From Parasedimentitalea marina (GTDB lineage: Bacteria; Pseudomonadota; Alphaproteobacteria; Rhodobacterales; Rhodobacteraceae): 64,000 nt of DNA. Every line of letters begins with the position of its first letter. The first letter of the stretch is position 1. The notes beneath the pieces are model-generated. The model did not search any database and was not told the origin of the DNA. It saw only the letters and a list, made by a program, of their open reading frames with translations. The DNA lies in the NCBI RefSeq assembly GCF_004006175.1, contig NZ_CP033219.1:992001-1056000 (forward strand), in the 5' to 3' direction. A program made the translations under genes and the position numbers. Below, piece by piece: positions 26,519 through 34,752 of this stretch.

Positions 26519-27523
26519 ATGTTAAAAAGATCAATTTTAAAAGGTGCCGGGGCAGCCGCAGTTCTTGCGGCCAGTTTTGCGCTTGCGGGCATTCCGGCTG
26601 CAGCGCAGGACAAAGGGACGATGCGGGTTGCGTTTGGTGACGTGCCCGGAGGCGAAATGGTCAACTTCATGATCGCCGTCGCGCGTGCCGCGGAACGTGG
26701 TGTAAAGGTTGAGACCAGTTACCTGCAGTCCGAAGATCTAGCCGCGCAGGCGATTGTGAGCGGTCAGGCCGACATTGGTGTGGGTACGCCTTATGCGCTT
26801 ATCCAAAAAGTAAACGCACCCATTCGGATGTTCTATCAACTGTCAATGTTGCGGTTCAACCCGGTTGTGAATGGCGATAAATATCAGGCATGGACCGACC
26901 TTGATGGCGCGGATGTCGCTGTGCACGGTCGGGGGTCAGGCACCGAGGCAATCATGCAATTGATGGCCAAAGAGAATGGCGTCACCTACAATTCTGTCAG
27001 CTATGTGCCGGGCTCGGGTGTCCGTGCAGGAGCCTTGCTTCAGGGTCGCATTGACGTTTCCATCGTTGATTATGAACGTCGCCGCCTTCTGGAACGCGAA
27101 GCACCGGAAAAGTTCATCTTCTTGCCTCTGCCCGAAATCAAGGCAACCGATGAGGCGCTTTATGCCAACCGTGAATGGCTGGAAAGCGAGAGCGAAGCGG
27201 TGGCTATCTTGGTCGAAGAGTTGATCAAAACATGGCGCGAGATCAACGCCGACCCAGCAGCAATTGTTGCGCTGCGTGAAAAGTATAATGTCCTGCCAGA
27301 TATCGAGCAGATCGAGGTGGACGAACTGGTTCCGGCATTCACCGATGGCGTGTCGATTGACCTGTTTCCCAACAATGGTGGCAGTGCTGAATCGGTTGTA
27401 GAAGATTTCACATTCTTCACAACATCCGGGACGCTGGAAGGCGATGCCGCCGATTTTAAGGTTGAGGACTACTGGTATCTCGCCCCGGTTGACGCTGCTG
27501 TCGACAAACTGGGTGCGCTGTAA
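26519..27523 (+). CDS. ABC transporter substrate-binding protein (nitrate/sulfonate/taurine type)
   Basis: A 334-residue periplasmic protein. GGGAGG lies directly upstream of the ATG at 26519. A signal peptide (KRSILKGAGAAAVLAAS, then PAAAQDK) suggests cleavage near residue 25. The mature part has the SsuA/TauA/NMT1-like pattern (VETSYLQSEDLAAQAIVSG, ADIGVGTPYALIQ, DLDGADVAVHGRGSGTEAI). It lies 64 bases after the FAH gene and 97 bases before the permease, with a strong hairpin between. The ligand is not deducible. Confidence 0.88.
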   Translation: MLKRSILKGAGAAAVLAASFALAGIPAAAQDKGTMRVAFGDVPGGEMVNFMIAVARAAERGVKVETSYLQSEDLAAQAIVSGQADIGVGTPYALIQKVNAPIRMFYQLSMLRFNPVVNGDKYQAWTDLDGADVAVHGRGSGTEAIMQLMAKENGVTYNSVSYVPGSGVRAGALLQGRIDVSIVDYERRRLLEREAPEKFIFLPLPEIKATDEALYANREWLESESEAVAILVEELIKTWREINADPAAIVALREKYNVLPDIEQIEVDELVPAFTDGVSIDLFPNNGGSAESVVEDFTFFTTSGTLEGDAADFKVEDYWYLAPVDAAVDKLGAL

Positions 27524-27549
27524 AGCCGACTTACACACATTGATAAAGT

Positions 27550-27585
27550 GCCGCGCCCGTATCCGCATTGGATAACGGGCGCGGC
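27550..27585 (+). terminator. Intercistronic GC hairpin after the binding-protein gene
   Basis: The arms 27550-27564 (GCCGCGCCCGTATCC) and 27570-27585 pair over 15 positions with one bulged A and a five-base loop. No U-tract follows. It probably protects the upstream mRNA or attenuates transcription into the permease genes. Confidence 0.7.
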
Positions 27586-27620
27586 AGGCGAGTACTTTAG
27601 CTATACTGAAAGCGAGAAAT

Positions 27621-28442
27621 ATGTCTGACGCTCCTTCTATTGCTACAACCCCGCCGATGCCGATGGCAGACCGGGAAACACTATTGGGCATACCGATAAT
27701 GCGCGTTTACCAGGGGCTGTCGATTGTCCTCGTTTTCGTCGCATGGGAAATTGCCGGGCTTGTGCCGATCAGCATCGCCTTTCCAACATTCACCGGAACC
27801 ATGCGGGCCTTGTTTGAAATGTTAGTGGATGGCCGGTTGTTCTACGCCTATGCAGAAACCTTGAAGCCGCTTGTCGTTGGCATCGTGATCTCTGGAACCT
27901 TCGGCGTGATCATCGGCATCGCGATGGGGTTGAATAAAACCGCACAATGGTTCTGGGAGCCAATATTCGTTGTCCTGCAGGCCTCGCCTGTTGCCGCGCT
28001 GATCCCCTTGATTACCTATGCATATGGCATTGGCCTGACCGCGAAAACAGTGGCTGTTATCATGCTGGCCGCGCCGATTATCGTGTTGAATACTTATAAG
28101 GCGGTCCGCCATGCCAGCCCCAGCCTGATAGAAATGTGCCGCTCGTTTCAGGGGACGCGGTTTCAGGAAATCTGGATGGTTATCGTGCCCAACGCTGCCC
28201 CAGTCATCTTTGCCGGATTGCGTCTTGGCGTGGCCGCCGGGTTTATCGGCGTCATACTTGCGGAATTGTTGATCACACCAACCGGTGTTGGCGACCTGAT
28301 CTCATACAACAGATCCATTGCCGATTACGAGTACATGTATGCCGCCGTGTTCACCGTCATTCTGTTTTCCGCCATCTTGGTTGGATTTTTGGAAACGGTT
28401 GAAGTCAACTATTTCCGTCCAGAAAAGAAAAAGGGTCAATAA
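27621..28442 (+). CDS. ABC transporter permease (SsuC/TauC type)
   Basis: A 273-residue inner-membrane protein with about six helices and the EAA-type loop: ALIPLITYAYGIGLTAKTVAVIML and LIEMCRSFQGTRFQEIWMVIVPNAAP (in pieces). The adjacent ATPase starts immediately after the stop codon, so translation is coupled. It is one of two permease genes flanking the ATPase; the pair could form a heterodimeric channel. Confidence 0.9.
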   Translation: MSDAPSIATTPPMPMADRETLLGIPIMRVYQGLSIVLVFVAWEIAGLVPISIAFPTFTGTMRALFEMLVDGRLFYAYAETLKPLVVGIVISGTFGVIIGIAMGLNKTAQWFWEPIFVVLQASPVAALIPLITYAYGIGLTAKTVAVIMLAAPIIVLNTYKAVRHASPSLIEMCRSFQGTRFQEIWMVIVPNAAPVIFAGLRLGVAAGFIGVILAELLITPTGVGDLISYNRSIADYEYMYAAVFTVILFSAILVGFLETVEVNYFRPEKKKGQ

Positions 28443-29243
28443 ATGTCCGTTTCAGCTGCACTAGATAATTCACCCAAGGCCGCTACAGACGATATCGTCG
28501 AAGTGCGCAACATCACAAAATACTATAGCCCGGATGTTCATGCGCTTTCCAATGTAAACCTTTCCTTCCCAAGGGGGCAGATGACGACTCTGCTGGGGCC
28601 CAGTGGCTGTGGTAAGACCACCTTGCTGAAGATCATTGCCGGGCTGTTGGAGCCAACCGAAGGTGACGTGCTGGTCAATGGCAAGCAAGTGCATGGCACC
28701 GGGCCGGAACGTGCCTTTGTGTTTCAGGATTTCGCACTCCTCCCCTGGGCCACGGTCCTTCGGAACGTAGCCTTTGGTATGGAATTGACCAAGCAAGACA
28801 AACGCGAGCGCGAAGACCGGGCGCGCCATTACATCAACGAAGTGGGGCTGGCCGGGTTTGAGAATAAATATCCCCACGAACTGTCTGGCGGTATGCGTCA
28901 GCGGGTTGGGCTGGCCCGCGCCTTGGCGGTGAATTCAGATGTCTTACTGATGGATGAGCCGTTTTCGGCCGTGGATGAGCAAACCCGCCGCAAGTTCCAG
29001 GAAGATCTGCTTGCGCTGTTGGCGAATGAAAACAAGACGGTGATCTTCGTGACCCACTCAATTGAAGAGGCGGTCTATGTGTCTGACCAGATTGTAATGC
29101 TGTCGCCACGGCCCGGGCGCATACATTCGATCATCCGTCCAGAATTCAGTCGTGACGCCGATCCCGACGAAATACGCCGTGACAAGAATTACCTCGATAC
29201 GGTCGAGGCAATTTGGGCCGATCTACGTAAGTACCTGGACTAG
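28443..29243 (+). CDS. ABC transporter ATP-binding protein (SsuB/TauB type)
   Basis: A 266-residue nucleotide-binding subunit. Walker A is GPSGCGKTT (52-60). The Q-loop is FVFQDFALLPW, the signature is LSGGMRQRVGLARAL, Walker B is VLLMDEPFSAVD and the switch His is in VTHSIEEAVYVSD. It energises import of the ligand bound by the 26519-27523 protein. No gap to the upstream permease and ten bases to the downstream permease. Confidence 0.95.
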   Translation: MSVSAALDNSPKAATDDIVEVRNITKYYSPDVHALSNVNLSFPRGQMTTLLGPSGCGKTTLLKIIAGLLEPTEGDVLVNGKQVHGTGPERAFVFQDFALLPWATVLRNVAFGMELTKQDKREREDRARHYINEVGLAGFENKYPHELSGGMRQRVGLARALAVNSDVLLMDEPFSAVDEQTRRKFQEDLLALLANENKTVIFVTHSIEEAVYVSDQIVMLSPRPGRIHSIIRPEFSRDADPDEIRRDKNYLDTVEAIWADLRKYLD

Positions 29244-29253
29244 GAGAGAAGAT

Positions 29254-30009
29254 ATGGTTGTATTTGGAACGCGAATTCCACCAGTGTTTTCACTGCTCAT
29301 CTGGATAGCTCTGTGGGAGATTGTAGGTCAGTTGGATCTGGCATTCATCCTGCCTCCGTTTTCGTCCGTCATGCAGGAACTGGTTCTGCTGATCCAGCGG
29401 AATGATTTTCAGGCCGCCGCCTGGCTGACCTTCCAGTCCTTTGTCATTGGCATGACGATTTCGATCGTTTTCGGGGTCTCCATTGGTTTCATTATGGGAA
29501 CGTCCAAGATTGCCAATGGTGTTCTGGGCATGTGGGTTAACATCTTTGCCAGTGCGCCGCTCAGCTCGCTGGTGCCGATTTTAATGCTGCTGTTTGGTCT
29601 TGGGCAAACGACGATTGTGGTGACTGTTGTCTTGTTTTCCACATGGATCATTGCGCTGGATACCTACGCTGGCGTTAGACATATTTCCCCGTCATTGGTG
29701 GAAATGGGTCGATCATTTGGGGCCAGCCGGTTTCAGATGTTGACCAAGATTTTGTTCTGGGCTGCCTTGCCGGAAATCCTGGCCGGTGTGCGCATGGGGC
29801 TTATCCGTGCAGTGAAGGGGATCGTCATCGGCCAGCTGCTCGTCTCGGTTGTTGCATTGGGCCGTCTGTTTCGAACCTTCTCTGACAACTTCCAGTTCGA
29901 ACAGTTCTGGGCGCTTACGGTAACGCTGTTTATCTTTGCACTGCTGTTTTCATCAGCAATCGGATGGCTAGAGCAGAGGGTTGAATACTATGCCAAGGCA
30001 CGCATTTGA
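29254..30009 (+). CDS. Second ABC transporter permease (SsuC/TauC type)
   Basis: A 251-residue membrane protein. ATG 29254 is preceded by AGGAGAG; a longer frame starting inside the ATPase gene is discounted. It has about six helices with the conserved cytoplasmic loop SPSLVEMGRSFGASRFQMLTKILFWAALPEI (in pieces) and GMGTSKI-type coupling features. It is clearly homologous to, but diverged from, the 27621-28442 permease. Two non-identical permeases are unusual for this transporter type, which often uses a homodimer. Confidence 0.9.
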   Translation: MVVFGTRIPPVFSLLIWIALWEIVGQLDLAFILPPFSSVMQELVLLIQRNDFQAAAWLTFQSFVIGMTISIVFGVSIGFIMGTSKIANGVLGMWVNIFASAPLSSLVPILMLLFGLGQTTIVVTVVLFSTWIIALDTYAGVRHISPSLVEMGRSFGASRFQMLTKILFWAALPEILAGVRMGLIRAVKGIVIGQLLVSVVALGRLFRTFSDNFQFEQFWALTVTLFIFALLFSSAIGWLEQRVEYYAKARI

Positions 30010-30038
30010 CCAGGCGTGGGCTGGACGAGGAAGACAAC

Positions 30039-31103
30039 ATGACTCAATCGCCTAAAAGATATCCGGCATCCAATGTTGAGCATTTCCTGTCGAGCGCGTT
30101 CTCTTCCCTTGGTGTGCCTGCAAAGGACGCGGCGTCTGTAGCGCAGCTGATGGTCCAGGCGGACCTGATGGGCTACGACACCCACGGGTCCTTTCGATTG
30201 CGGCAATACGTCAATCGGTTGCGCGATGGTGGCAACAACCCAGTGGCATCGGTGCACACTGCCATCGACAGCGGCGCGACAGCCGTTGTCGATGGGGACA
30301 ACGGGTTGGGTCATCTGGCAATGTCTTACGCAAGTGAACTGGCTGTGAAAAAGGCCAGGACGCATGGCATTGGCTGGATCGGTGTGCGTAATAGCAATCA
30401 CGCTGGACCGGCCTCGCTTTATGTTAACAAGGTCGCGGAACATGACATGATTGGTCTGGTCGCCGCCGTCGGCAGTGCCAATCACGTGGCGCCTTTTGGT
30501 GGGCTTGATCTGATGCTGGGGACCAATCCGCTGGCTATTGCTATTCCTGCAGGGACATCTGCGCCTTTTGTTTTGGACATGGCGACAACAACCGCTGCCG
30601 CCGGCAAGATCAAGGTGCTGGCGCAGCGTGGCGAACAGATGCCCGAAGGCTGGATGGTGGATCGCGAGGGCAATCCACTGACTGATCCGACACGTCAAGA
30701 CGAAGGTCTGTTGCTGCCGATAGGCGGCGCAAAGGGCTACGGTCTGGCCATGGCCATCGGCTTGATGGCGGGAACGCTGAATGGAGCTGCTTTTGGATCG
30801 GATGTGGTGAACTTTTCCAAAGAAACCACAACACCCACCAATACTGGACAGTTCGTGGCTGCGATCTCGATCGAAGCTTTTGGTGATCTGCAGACATTCA
30901 AGAACACTGCGGACCAAATTTTTACGGCTTTTCAGGGCTCAACACCATTTCCTGGCCATAGTCCCATAAGAATACCGGGCCAGGGCCGCGGCGATGAGCA
31001 ACAAGATCGGCAAGACAATGGCATTCCGCTGCATCCAAATCTCGTTAAAACGCTGGCGGACATAGCGATAGAATTGAATATCCCAGACCTGAGCGACGCT
31101 TAA
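30039..31103 (+). CDS. Ldh2-family NAD(P)-dependent dehydrogenase (malate/lactate/ureidoglycolate type)
   Basis: A 354-residue protein; ATG 30039 with GAGGAAG upstream is preferred over a TTG at 30006 that overlaps the permease. Family blocks are AQLMVQADLMGYDTHGSFRL, WIGVRNSNHAGPASLYV (catalytic His), HVAPFGGLDLMLGTNPLAIAIP and GGAKGYGLAMAIGLMAG. The family includes L-sulfolactate, ureidoglycolate, 2,3-diketogulonate and piperideine-2-carboxylate oxidoreductases. Last gene of the FAH-ABC operon; it likely oxidises the imported hydroxy acid. The exact substrate cannot be fixed. Confidence 0.9.
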   Translation: MTQSPKRYPASNVEHFLSSAFSSLGVPAKDAASVAQLMVQADLMGYDTHGSFRLRQYVNRLRDGGNNPVASVHTAIDSGATAVVDGDNGLGHLAMSYASELAVKKARTHGIGWIGVRNSNHAGPASLYVNKVAEHDMIGLVAAVGSANHVAPFGGLDLMLGTNPLAIAIPAGTSAPFVLDMATTTAAAGKIKVLAQRGEQMPEGWMVDREGNPLTDPTRQDEGLLLPIGGAKGYGLAMAIGLMAGTLNGAAFGSDVVNFSKETTTPTNTGQFVAAISIEAFGDLQTFKNTADQIFTAFQGSTPFPGHSPIRIPGQGRGDEQQDRQDNGIPLHPNLVKTLADIAIELNIPDLSDA

Positions 31104-31417
31104 CGCATTGTGCCGATTTGGAAAAAAACGACGGTTTATTTACCTGCCTCTCAGGTTGATATTCGTATCGACCCGCTACGACTTTTAATAGTCGTTCTAC
31201 CGGCTTGAAGACAGATATTGATCCTGCGTGTCCCAAGTGAAAACCGGAAGGGTAGGGTTGGCTGCAGGCCCTTTTCATCCCATCAGATTCTCAAAGGAAC
31301 CTCAGCTCGGCGCATCGATCCACAAAGAATTGCGTTGAGTTAACAGAATTTTTGCCTCTTTGGTTGCATTCTTTGGCTAGACCAAAATCCAATCCAATAA
31401 TTTGAGCGTTCACCACA
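31104..31417. other. Spacer, no gene seen
   Basis: About 314 bp between the Ldh2 gene and the nuclease-like gene. No supported open frame, RNA gene or strong hairpin was recognised; a promoter for the nuclease-like gene is expected at its right end. Confidence 0.4.
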
Positions 31418-31987
31418 ATGATTATAAAGCGAACCTTAGCCGCCGCTACACTTGTGACATTGGCCAATACCGTTTCATCTGCGGAACTTCCGTCAGGTGA
31501 TCCCATTTCGGCGAGGATTTTCCTGGAACTGCACAGTATACAAAAACTTTCTGCCGACATTCGCCCCCTTGTCTCGGCGCCGGGTGAGGCGTTTCGTGTT
31601 ATTGATGGCGACTTTCTGGCGTTGGGGAACCTTAGAATCCGGTTGGTTGGTATTGACGCACCGGACTCTGCACAACGGTGTAACACTCCAGACGGTTCCT
31701 CTTGGGATTGTTCGGCCCAATCAAGTGATCGGGCACGGGATGTCATTCACATGGCCGAACGTGTTGAATGCTTCACGAGTGAAAACGGAAATCATGGGCT
31801 CTACGTTGCCTCCTGCCAGGCGGACGGATCCGACGTTGGTGCGCTGTTGGTCGGTGAAGGGTTAGCATGGCCAGAACAGGACGAAGGCTACTATCTTGCG
31901 GAATCTAACGTCGCTCAGACCGAGGGTCTTGGTATTTGGCAGGCATACACGCAGCCACCTTGGGAGTGGCGCATCGAACAAAACTGA
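31418..31987 (+). CDS. Secreted thermonuclease-like (SNase fold) protein with altered active site
   Basis: A 189-residue protein with a signal peptide (about 1-22). The OB-fold nuclease core has FRVIDGDFLALGNLRIRLVGIDAPDSAQ, matching the RLxGIDAPE block (Arg 75, Asp 80). The usual catalytic Glu is Asp 83, and the second catalytic Arg, normally in a DRYGR-type motif, is replaced by GNHGL at 124-128. The C-terminal LLVGEGLAWPEQ segment fits the family. Two of three classical nuclease residues are thus changed. It is likely exported; it may bind rather than cut nucleic acid. Monocistronic. Confidence 0.8.
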   Translation: MIIKRTLAAATLVTLANTVSSAELPSGDPISARIFLELHSIQKLSADIRPLVSAPGEAFRVIDGDFLALGNLRIRLVGIDAPDSAQRCNTPDGSSWDCSAQSSDRARDVIHMAERVECFTSENGNHGLYVASCQADGSDVGALLVGEGLAWPEQDEGYYLAESNVAQTEGLGIWQAYTQPPWEWRIEQN

Positions 31988-32308
31988 CAAAGTTGAGAGC
32001 AATTTGAAAGCGCCCCCATGGGCTGCTTGGTAAAATCAGGCGTTTAAATATGGGGGGTCTCGTCCTGGATGTGAGTGCTCAAATAGCATCTAGGCGTTCG
32101 GCTAATAGTGACCTTGAACGCTAAAGAAATCAAAGATCAAATCCAGAGGCACGTCGCACTTCATGGGCTGATCTTCGGTAGCTTTTCTATGTAGCAGCGA
32201 TATTCGCCTGAGCGGCCACCAGGCTGGCGTTGTTTGATGGTCCAAACGGGCCCATCGCGACAGATGGTAAACCAATATCTAAGGTGCCGAATTGCGGAAC
32301 CGAAACGC

Positions 32309-32338
32309 AAAACGCGGCCCACATCAAGGGGCCGCGTT
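32309..32338 (-). terminator. Terminator for the cold-shock gene
   Basis: Perfect 11-bp inverted repeat (AAACGCGGCCC at 32309-32319, complement at 32328-32338) with an eight-base loop. It lies 24 bases beyond the csp stop on the minus strand and is followed there by T-rich sequence. Confidence 0.75.
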
Positions 32339-32362
32339 TCAATAACTGTATTTCGAAAAGGC

Positions 32363-32569
32363 TTACGCCAGTGCGAGGTTCACAGCGGACTCACGACCGT
32401 CACGGCCGGGCTCGATGTCAAAAGTCACTTTCTGGTTGTCGGCCAGGCCGGTCAGGCCGGAACGCTCAACAGCGGAAATGTGAACGAATACATCGTTGCT
32501 GCCGCCGTCTGGTGCGATAAAGCCGAAGCCTTTAGTTGAGTTGAACCATTTTACGGTGCCATTAGCCAT
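32363..32569 (-). CDS. Cold-shock domain protein
   Basis: A 68-residue single cold-shock domain. Both RNA-binding motifs are intact: [11 protein letters not shown] (RNP1) and DVFVHISAV (RNP2), after the typical start [16 protein letters not shown]. It acts as an RNA chaperone in the cytoplasm. An AGGAGA ribosome binding site lies upstream of ATG 32569. A long gene-free leader region precedes it, as is common for cold-shock genes with regulated 5' leaders. Confidence 0.96.
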   Translation of the reverse strand: MANGTVKWFNSTKGFGFIAPDGGSNDVFVHISAVERSGLTGLADNQKVTFDIEPGRDGRESAVNLALA

Positions 32570-33242
32570 ATCCGTAATCTCCTATTAGTTGCTGCCCGCG
32601 TTGGTGCGGCAGCCCGGCATGTCAGGTCTGGATCGAAAGACTGAACGCCGTAGAACGGGAGACAGTAGGCCGAAAAAGAAAAACGTAAGCCCTCTCCATG
32701 TGCGGGATTGTTGCGCTTCGATCAAGAGTTAAATTCACGATAGGCGTAGATTGGCCGAACTCCATGATATCCGGTTGGTGCCTCAGTCGCGGAATTCAAC
32801 CACCAAGTAAGCGTGAGGCTTGCAGGTTTGGATAGCTCTGAGATGACGGTAATTCATTGAATTAAACCATTAAAGTTGATTTTTCCGAGCTGGTTTCTGG
32901 GCCTGGGCGGATCGAAGATACGGTCATTCCGGGCCCAGATAGCCTTCGTCGTATAGGGGGTGAAACAGCAAAGCTAGATTGGAAATAGAGCGATTTTTGT
33001 GGGCCATTTAGAAAGTTTGGGGCTCCAGAAACGCAGTGCTTTTTGAGTTAGTCAGTCGATTTACCCCTCCTATTTACCTGATTCGCATTCCGAGATTACG
33101 CAAACTGCAGGACTCTGGCGTTTGTATTCAAATGACCTGTTTTTATTGGATACTTGGCGAAAATGGGCATCGATTGGTGCGCAAAGTCGGGAACCGTCCA
33201 TATTGCCCAAGGGCTGTCCGTTCGGACCTGCCATTTTAAGGC
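32570..33242. other. Cold-shock gene leader and gene-free spacer
   Basis: About 670 bp with no convincing coding region on either strand. The part next to 32570 should contain the csp promoter and leader; no defined riboswitch or RNA gene was recognised in the remainder. Confidence 0.4.
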
Positions 33243-34091
33243 CTAACTCTGGAGAGAGGTTAGGATTTGTCGGACACACTGGATATCTTCGGGCCTAGAT
33301 AATGTCGGAGCATGCCCGCACCCCCTAATTTGCGTAACACTGGGCTTGGGTCCTTCTTGCTGCATTCTGGCAAGGGTGTTGGGGGTCAGGATGTCAGAAT
33401 GAATGCCGCGGATCACATGGGTCGGTCGTTCTATCGTGGCATAGTCCGTCCAGCTAGATACGACTCCTGCGGTCGGCGAAAATTGCTGGATGATGTTGGG
33501 ATCATAGTGAAGCGTGATTTTTCCGTGGTACGTGCGTCGCACCGAGGTTCGCACCATACGACGCCAGAATATCGGGTTGGCGGGGCCAAAAGGGGCATAA
33601 GCGCTGCGCAGCCATGCCTCGGCGTCGCCCATGGTTTCGAACACTGGCTGTTCCGAAACATATTGCACGATCCGGTCAGTTGCTGATTTTGGGACCTCGG
33701 GCCCGATGTCATTGACGACCAGGCAGGACAGGCGGCTGGCATGTTGTCCGGCGGCCAGGCTCATGCCGATCATGCCTCCCATCGATGTTCCGATCCAGGC
33801 GGCCATGTCCATATTATAGTGATCCAGCAACGCGACCGCGAGATTAGAGTAAAAATCAATCGTGTAGTCTGCTTCTGGTGTGCTTGACCAACTGGACAGG
33901 CCCCGGCCGATTGTATCGGGGCAAATCACAAAGTAGCTGTCAGACAATGCGGCGGCCAATTCATCAAAGTCCCGACCTGTCCGTGCCAGCCCATGCCACA
34001 TTATCAGGGCTGGATTGAAACGAGAGCCCCATTCTGAAACATGCAATTCATGACCAAGGGCCTGAATGAAAGAGAACCGTGGACCATTCAT
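33243..34091 (-). CDS. Alpha/beta-fold hydrolase
   Basis: A 282-residue protein with the alpha/beta hydrolase pattern: the oxyanion region MWHGLARTGRDF, nucleophile elbow GTSMGG (Ser 103), and late acid/His candidates in IRGIHSDILTP and RGCGHAPTLSRPED. The length is normal. The substrate class (ester, lactone, haloalkane) cannot be read from sequence. Its start overlaps the end of a small lipoprotein gene by four bases, so the two form a unit. Confidence 0.88.
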   Translation of the reverse strand: MNGPRFSFIQALGHELHVSEWGSRFNPALIMWHGLARTGRDFDELAAALSDSYFVICPDTIGRGLSSWSSTPEADYTIDFYSNLAVALLDHYNMDMAAWIGTSMGGMIGMSLAAGQHASRLSCLVVNDIGPEVPKSATDRIVQYVSEQPVFETMGDAEAWLRSAYAPFGPANPIFWRRMVRTSVRRTYHGKITLHYDPNIIQQFSPTAGVVSSWTDYATIERPTHVIRGIHSDILTPNTLARMQQEGPKPSVTQIRGCGHAPTLSRPEDIQCVRQILTSLQS

Positions 34092-34390
34092 CTGTTTTCG
34101 CGGCCATTGAATGAGGCACGGCTTGCCCGGGAATAGGTCTGTTCAAACGCCGCCACAGAGATGTAGCCACCGTTCTGGACCGCGCCCGCCGGGGCTCTTA
34201 CCGCATAGCGACCTGAGAGCGAAAACGTATCATTTTGCGCGTTGTATCGCATGCAGCGGTTGTCCCAGCAATTTAGGTTGTTCTGGAGTTTGATTTCTGT
34301 CTCGCCGCTTGCGGATGTCCGTGTGGCGGCAATCGGGACATCGCAGGCTACCATGACCAGCAGGGCCGGGAAAATAAGATGTGCTTTCAT
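34088..34390 (-). CDS. Small predicted lipoprotein
   Basis: A 100-residue protein starting MKAHLIFPALLVMVACDVP, with a lipobox-like VMVAC at about residues 12-16. The mature part has two cysteines (NCWDNRC) that could form a disulfide and a segment NDTFSLSGRYAVRAPAG. No family is recognised. It is upstream of, and overlaps by four bases, the alpha/beta hydrolase gene. Confidence 0.65.
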   Translation of the reverse strand: MKAHLIFPALLVMVACDVPIAATRTSASGETEIKLQNNLNCWDNRCMRYNAQNDTFSLSGRYAVRAPAGAVQNGGYISVAAFEQTYSRASRASFNGRENR

Positions 34391-34498
34391 GACGACCTCC
34401 GAAGAATACCGTTCTTTCTATGAAACTGGGTAGGCCCATTTGAAAGGCAAACCCGGGTTTTGTCCATTCAGGTTCGGCAAACCCGGCAATTTAGAGCG

Positions 34499-34741
34499 TA
34501 TCCGGAAGTCTGGCTGTCCGACGGCTGGACCAATTGCCAGCAAGAAGGCTGGGATGCGCCGCTATAAAGGAGGCGGCAAAATGATCAATGGTGGCGCTAT
34601 TCTTTGCAGGGTCCGCAGGCCGTGGAGCTGGACGCGCCGGTTGTTCACGTTAGCTACTATGAGACTGGAGCCTTTGCCGTTGGTCGGGTCAGCGTTGGCA
34701 GTTGTTCGGGCTTCGACTTGCAGATGATCTCTAGTTCATAA
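34499..34741 (+). pseudogene. egtB: egtB remnant (ergothioneine sulfoxide synthase, internal fragment)
   Basis: In one frame the text reads YPEVWLSDGWTNCQQEGWDAPL followed by an in-frame TAA at 34565, then QWWRYSLQGPQAVELDAPVV and HVSYYETGAFA before drifting out of homology. WLSDGW, EGWxAPLYW and HVSYYExxAFA are hallmark strings of the EgtB formylglycine-generating-enzyme-like domain. The N-terminal DinB-like half and the C-terminal active-site end are missing. It stops 12 bases before egtD, so the ancestral order was egtB-egtD. Confidence 0.75.
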
Positions 34742-34752
34742 GGATTTCCAAT

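Noticed and set aside
24602..31103. Assignment of the operon to taurine or sulfolactate use
   Set aside because: Family resemblance of the transporter and Ldh2 enzyme allows it, but no sulfonate lyase or other diagnostic gene is present.
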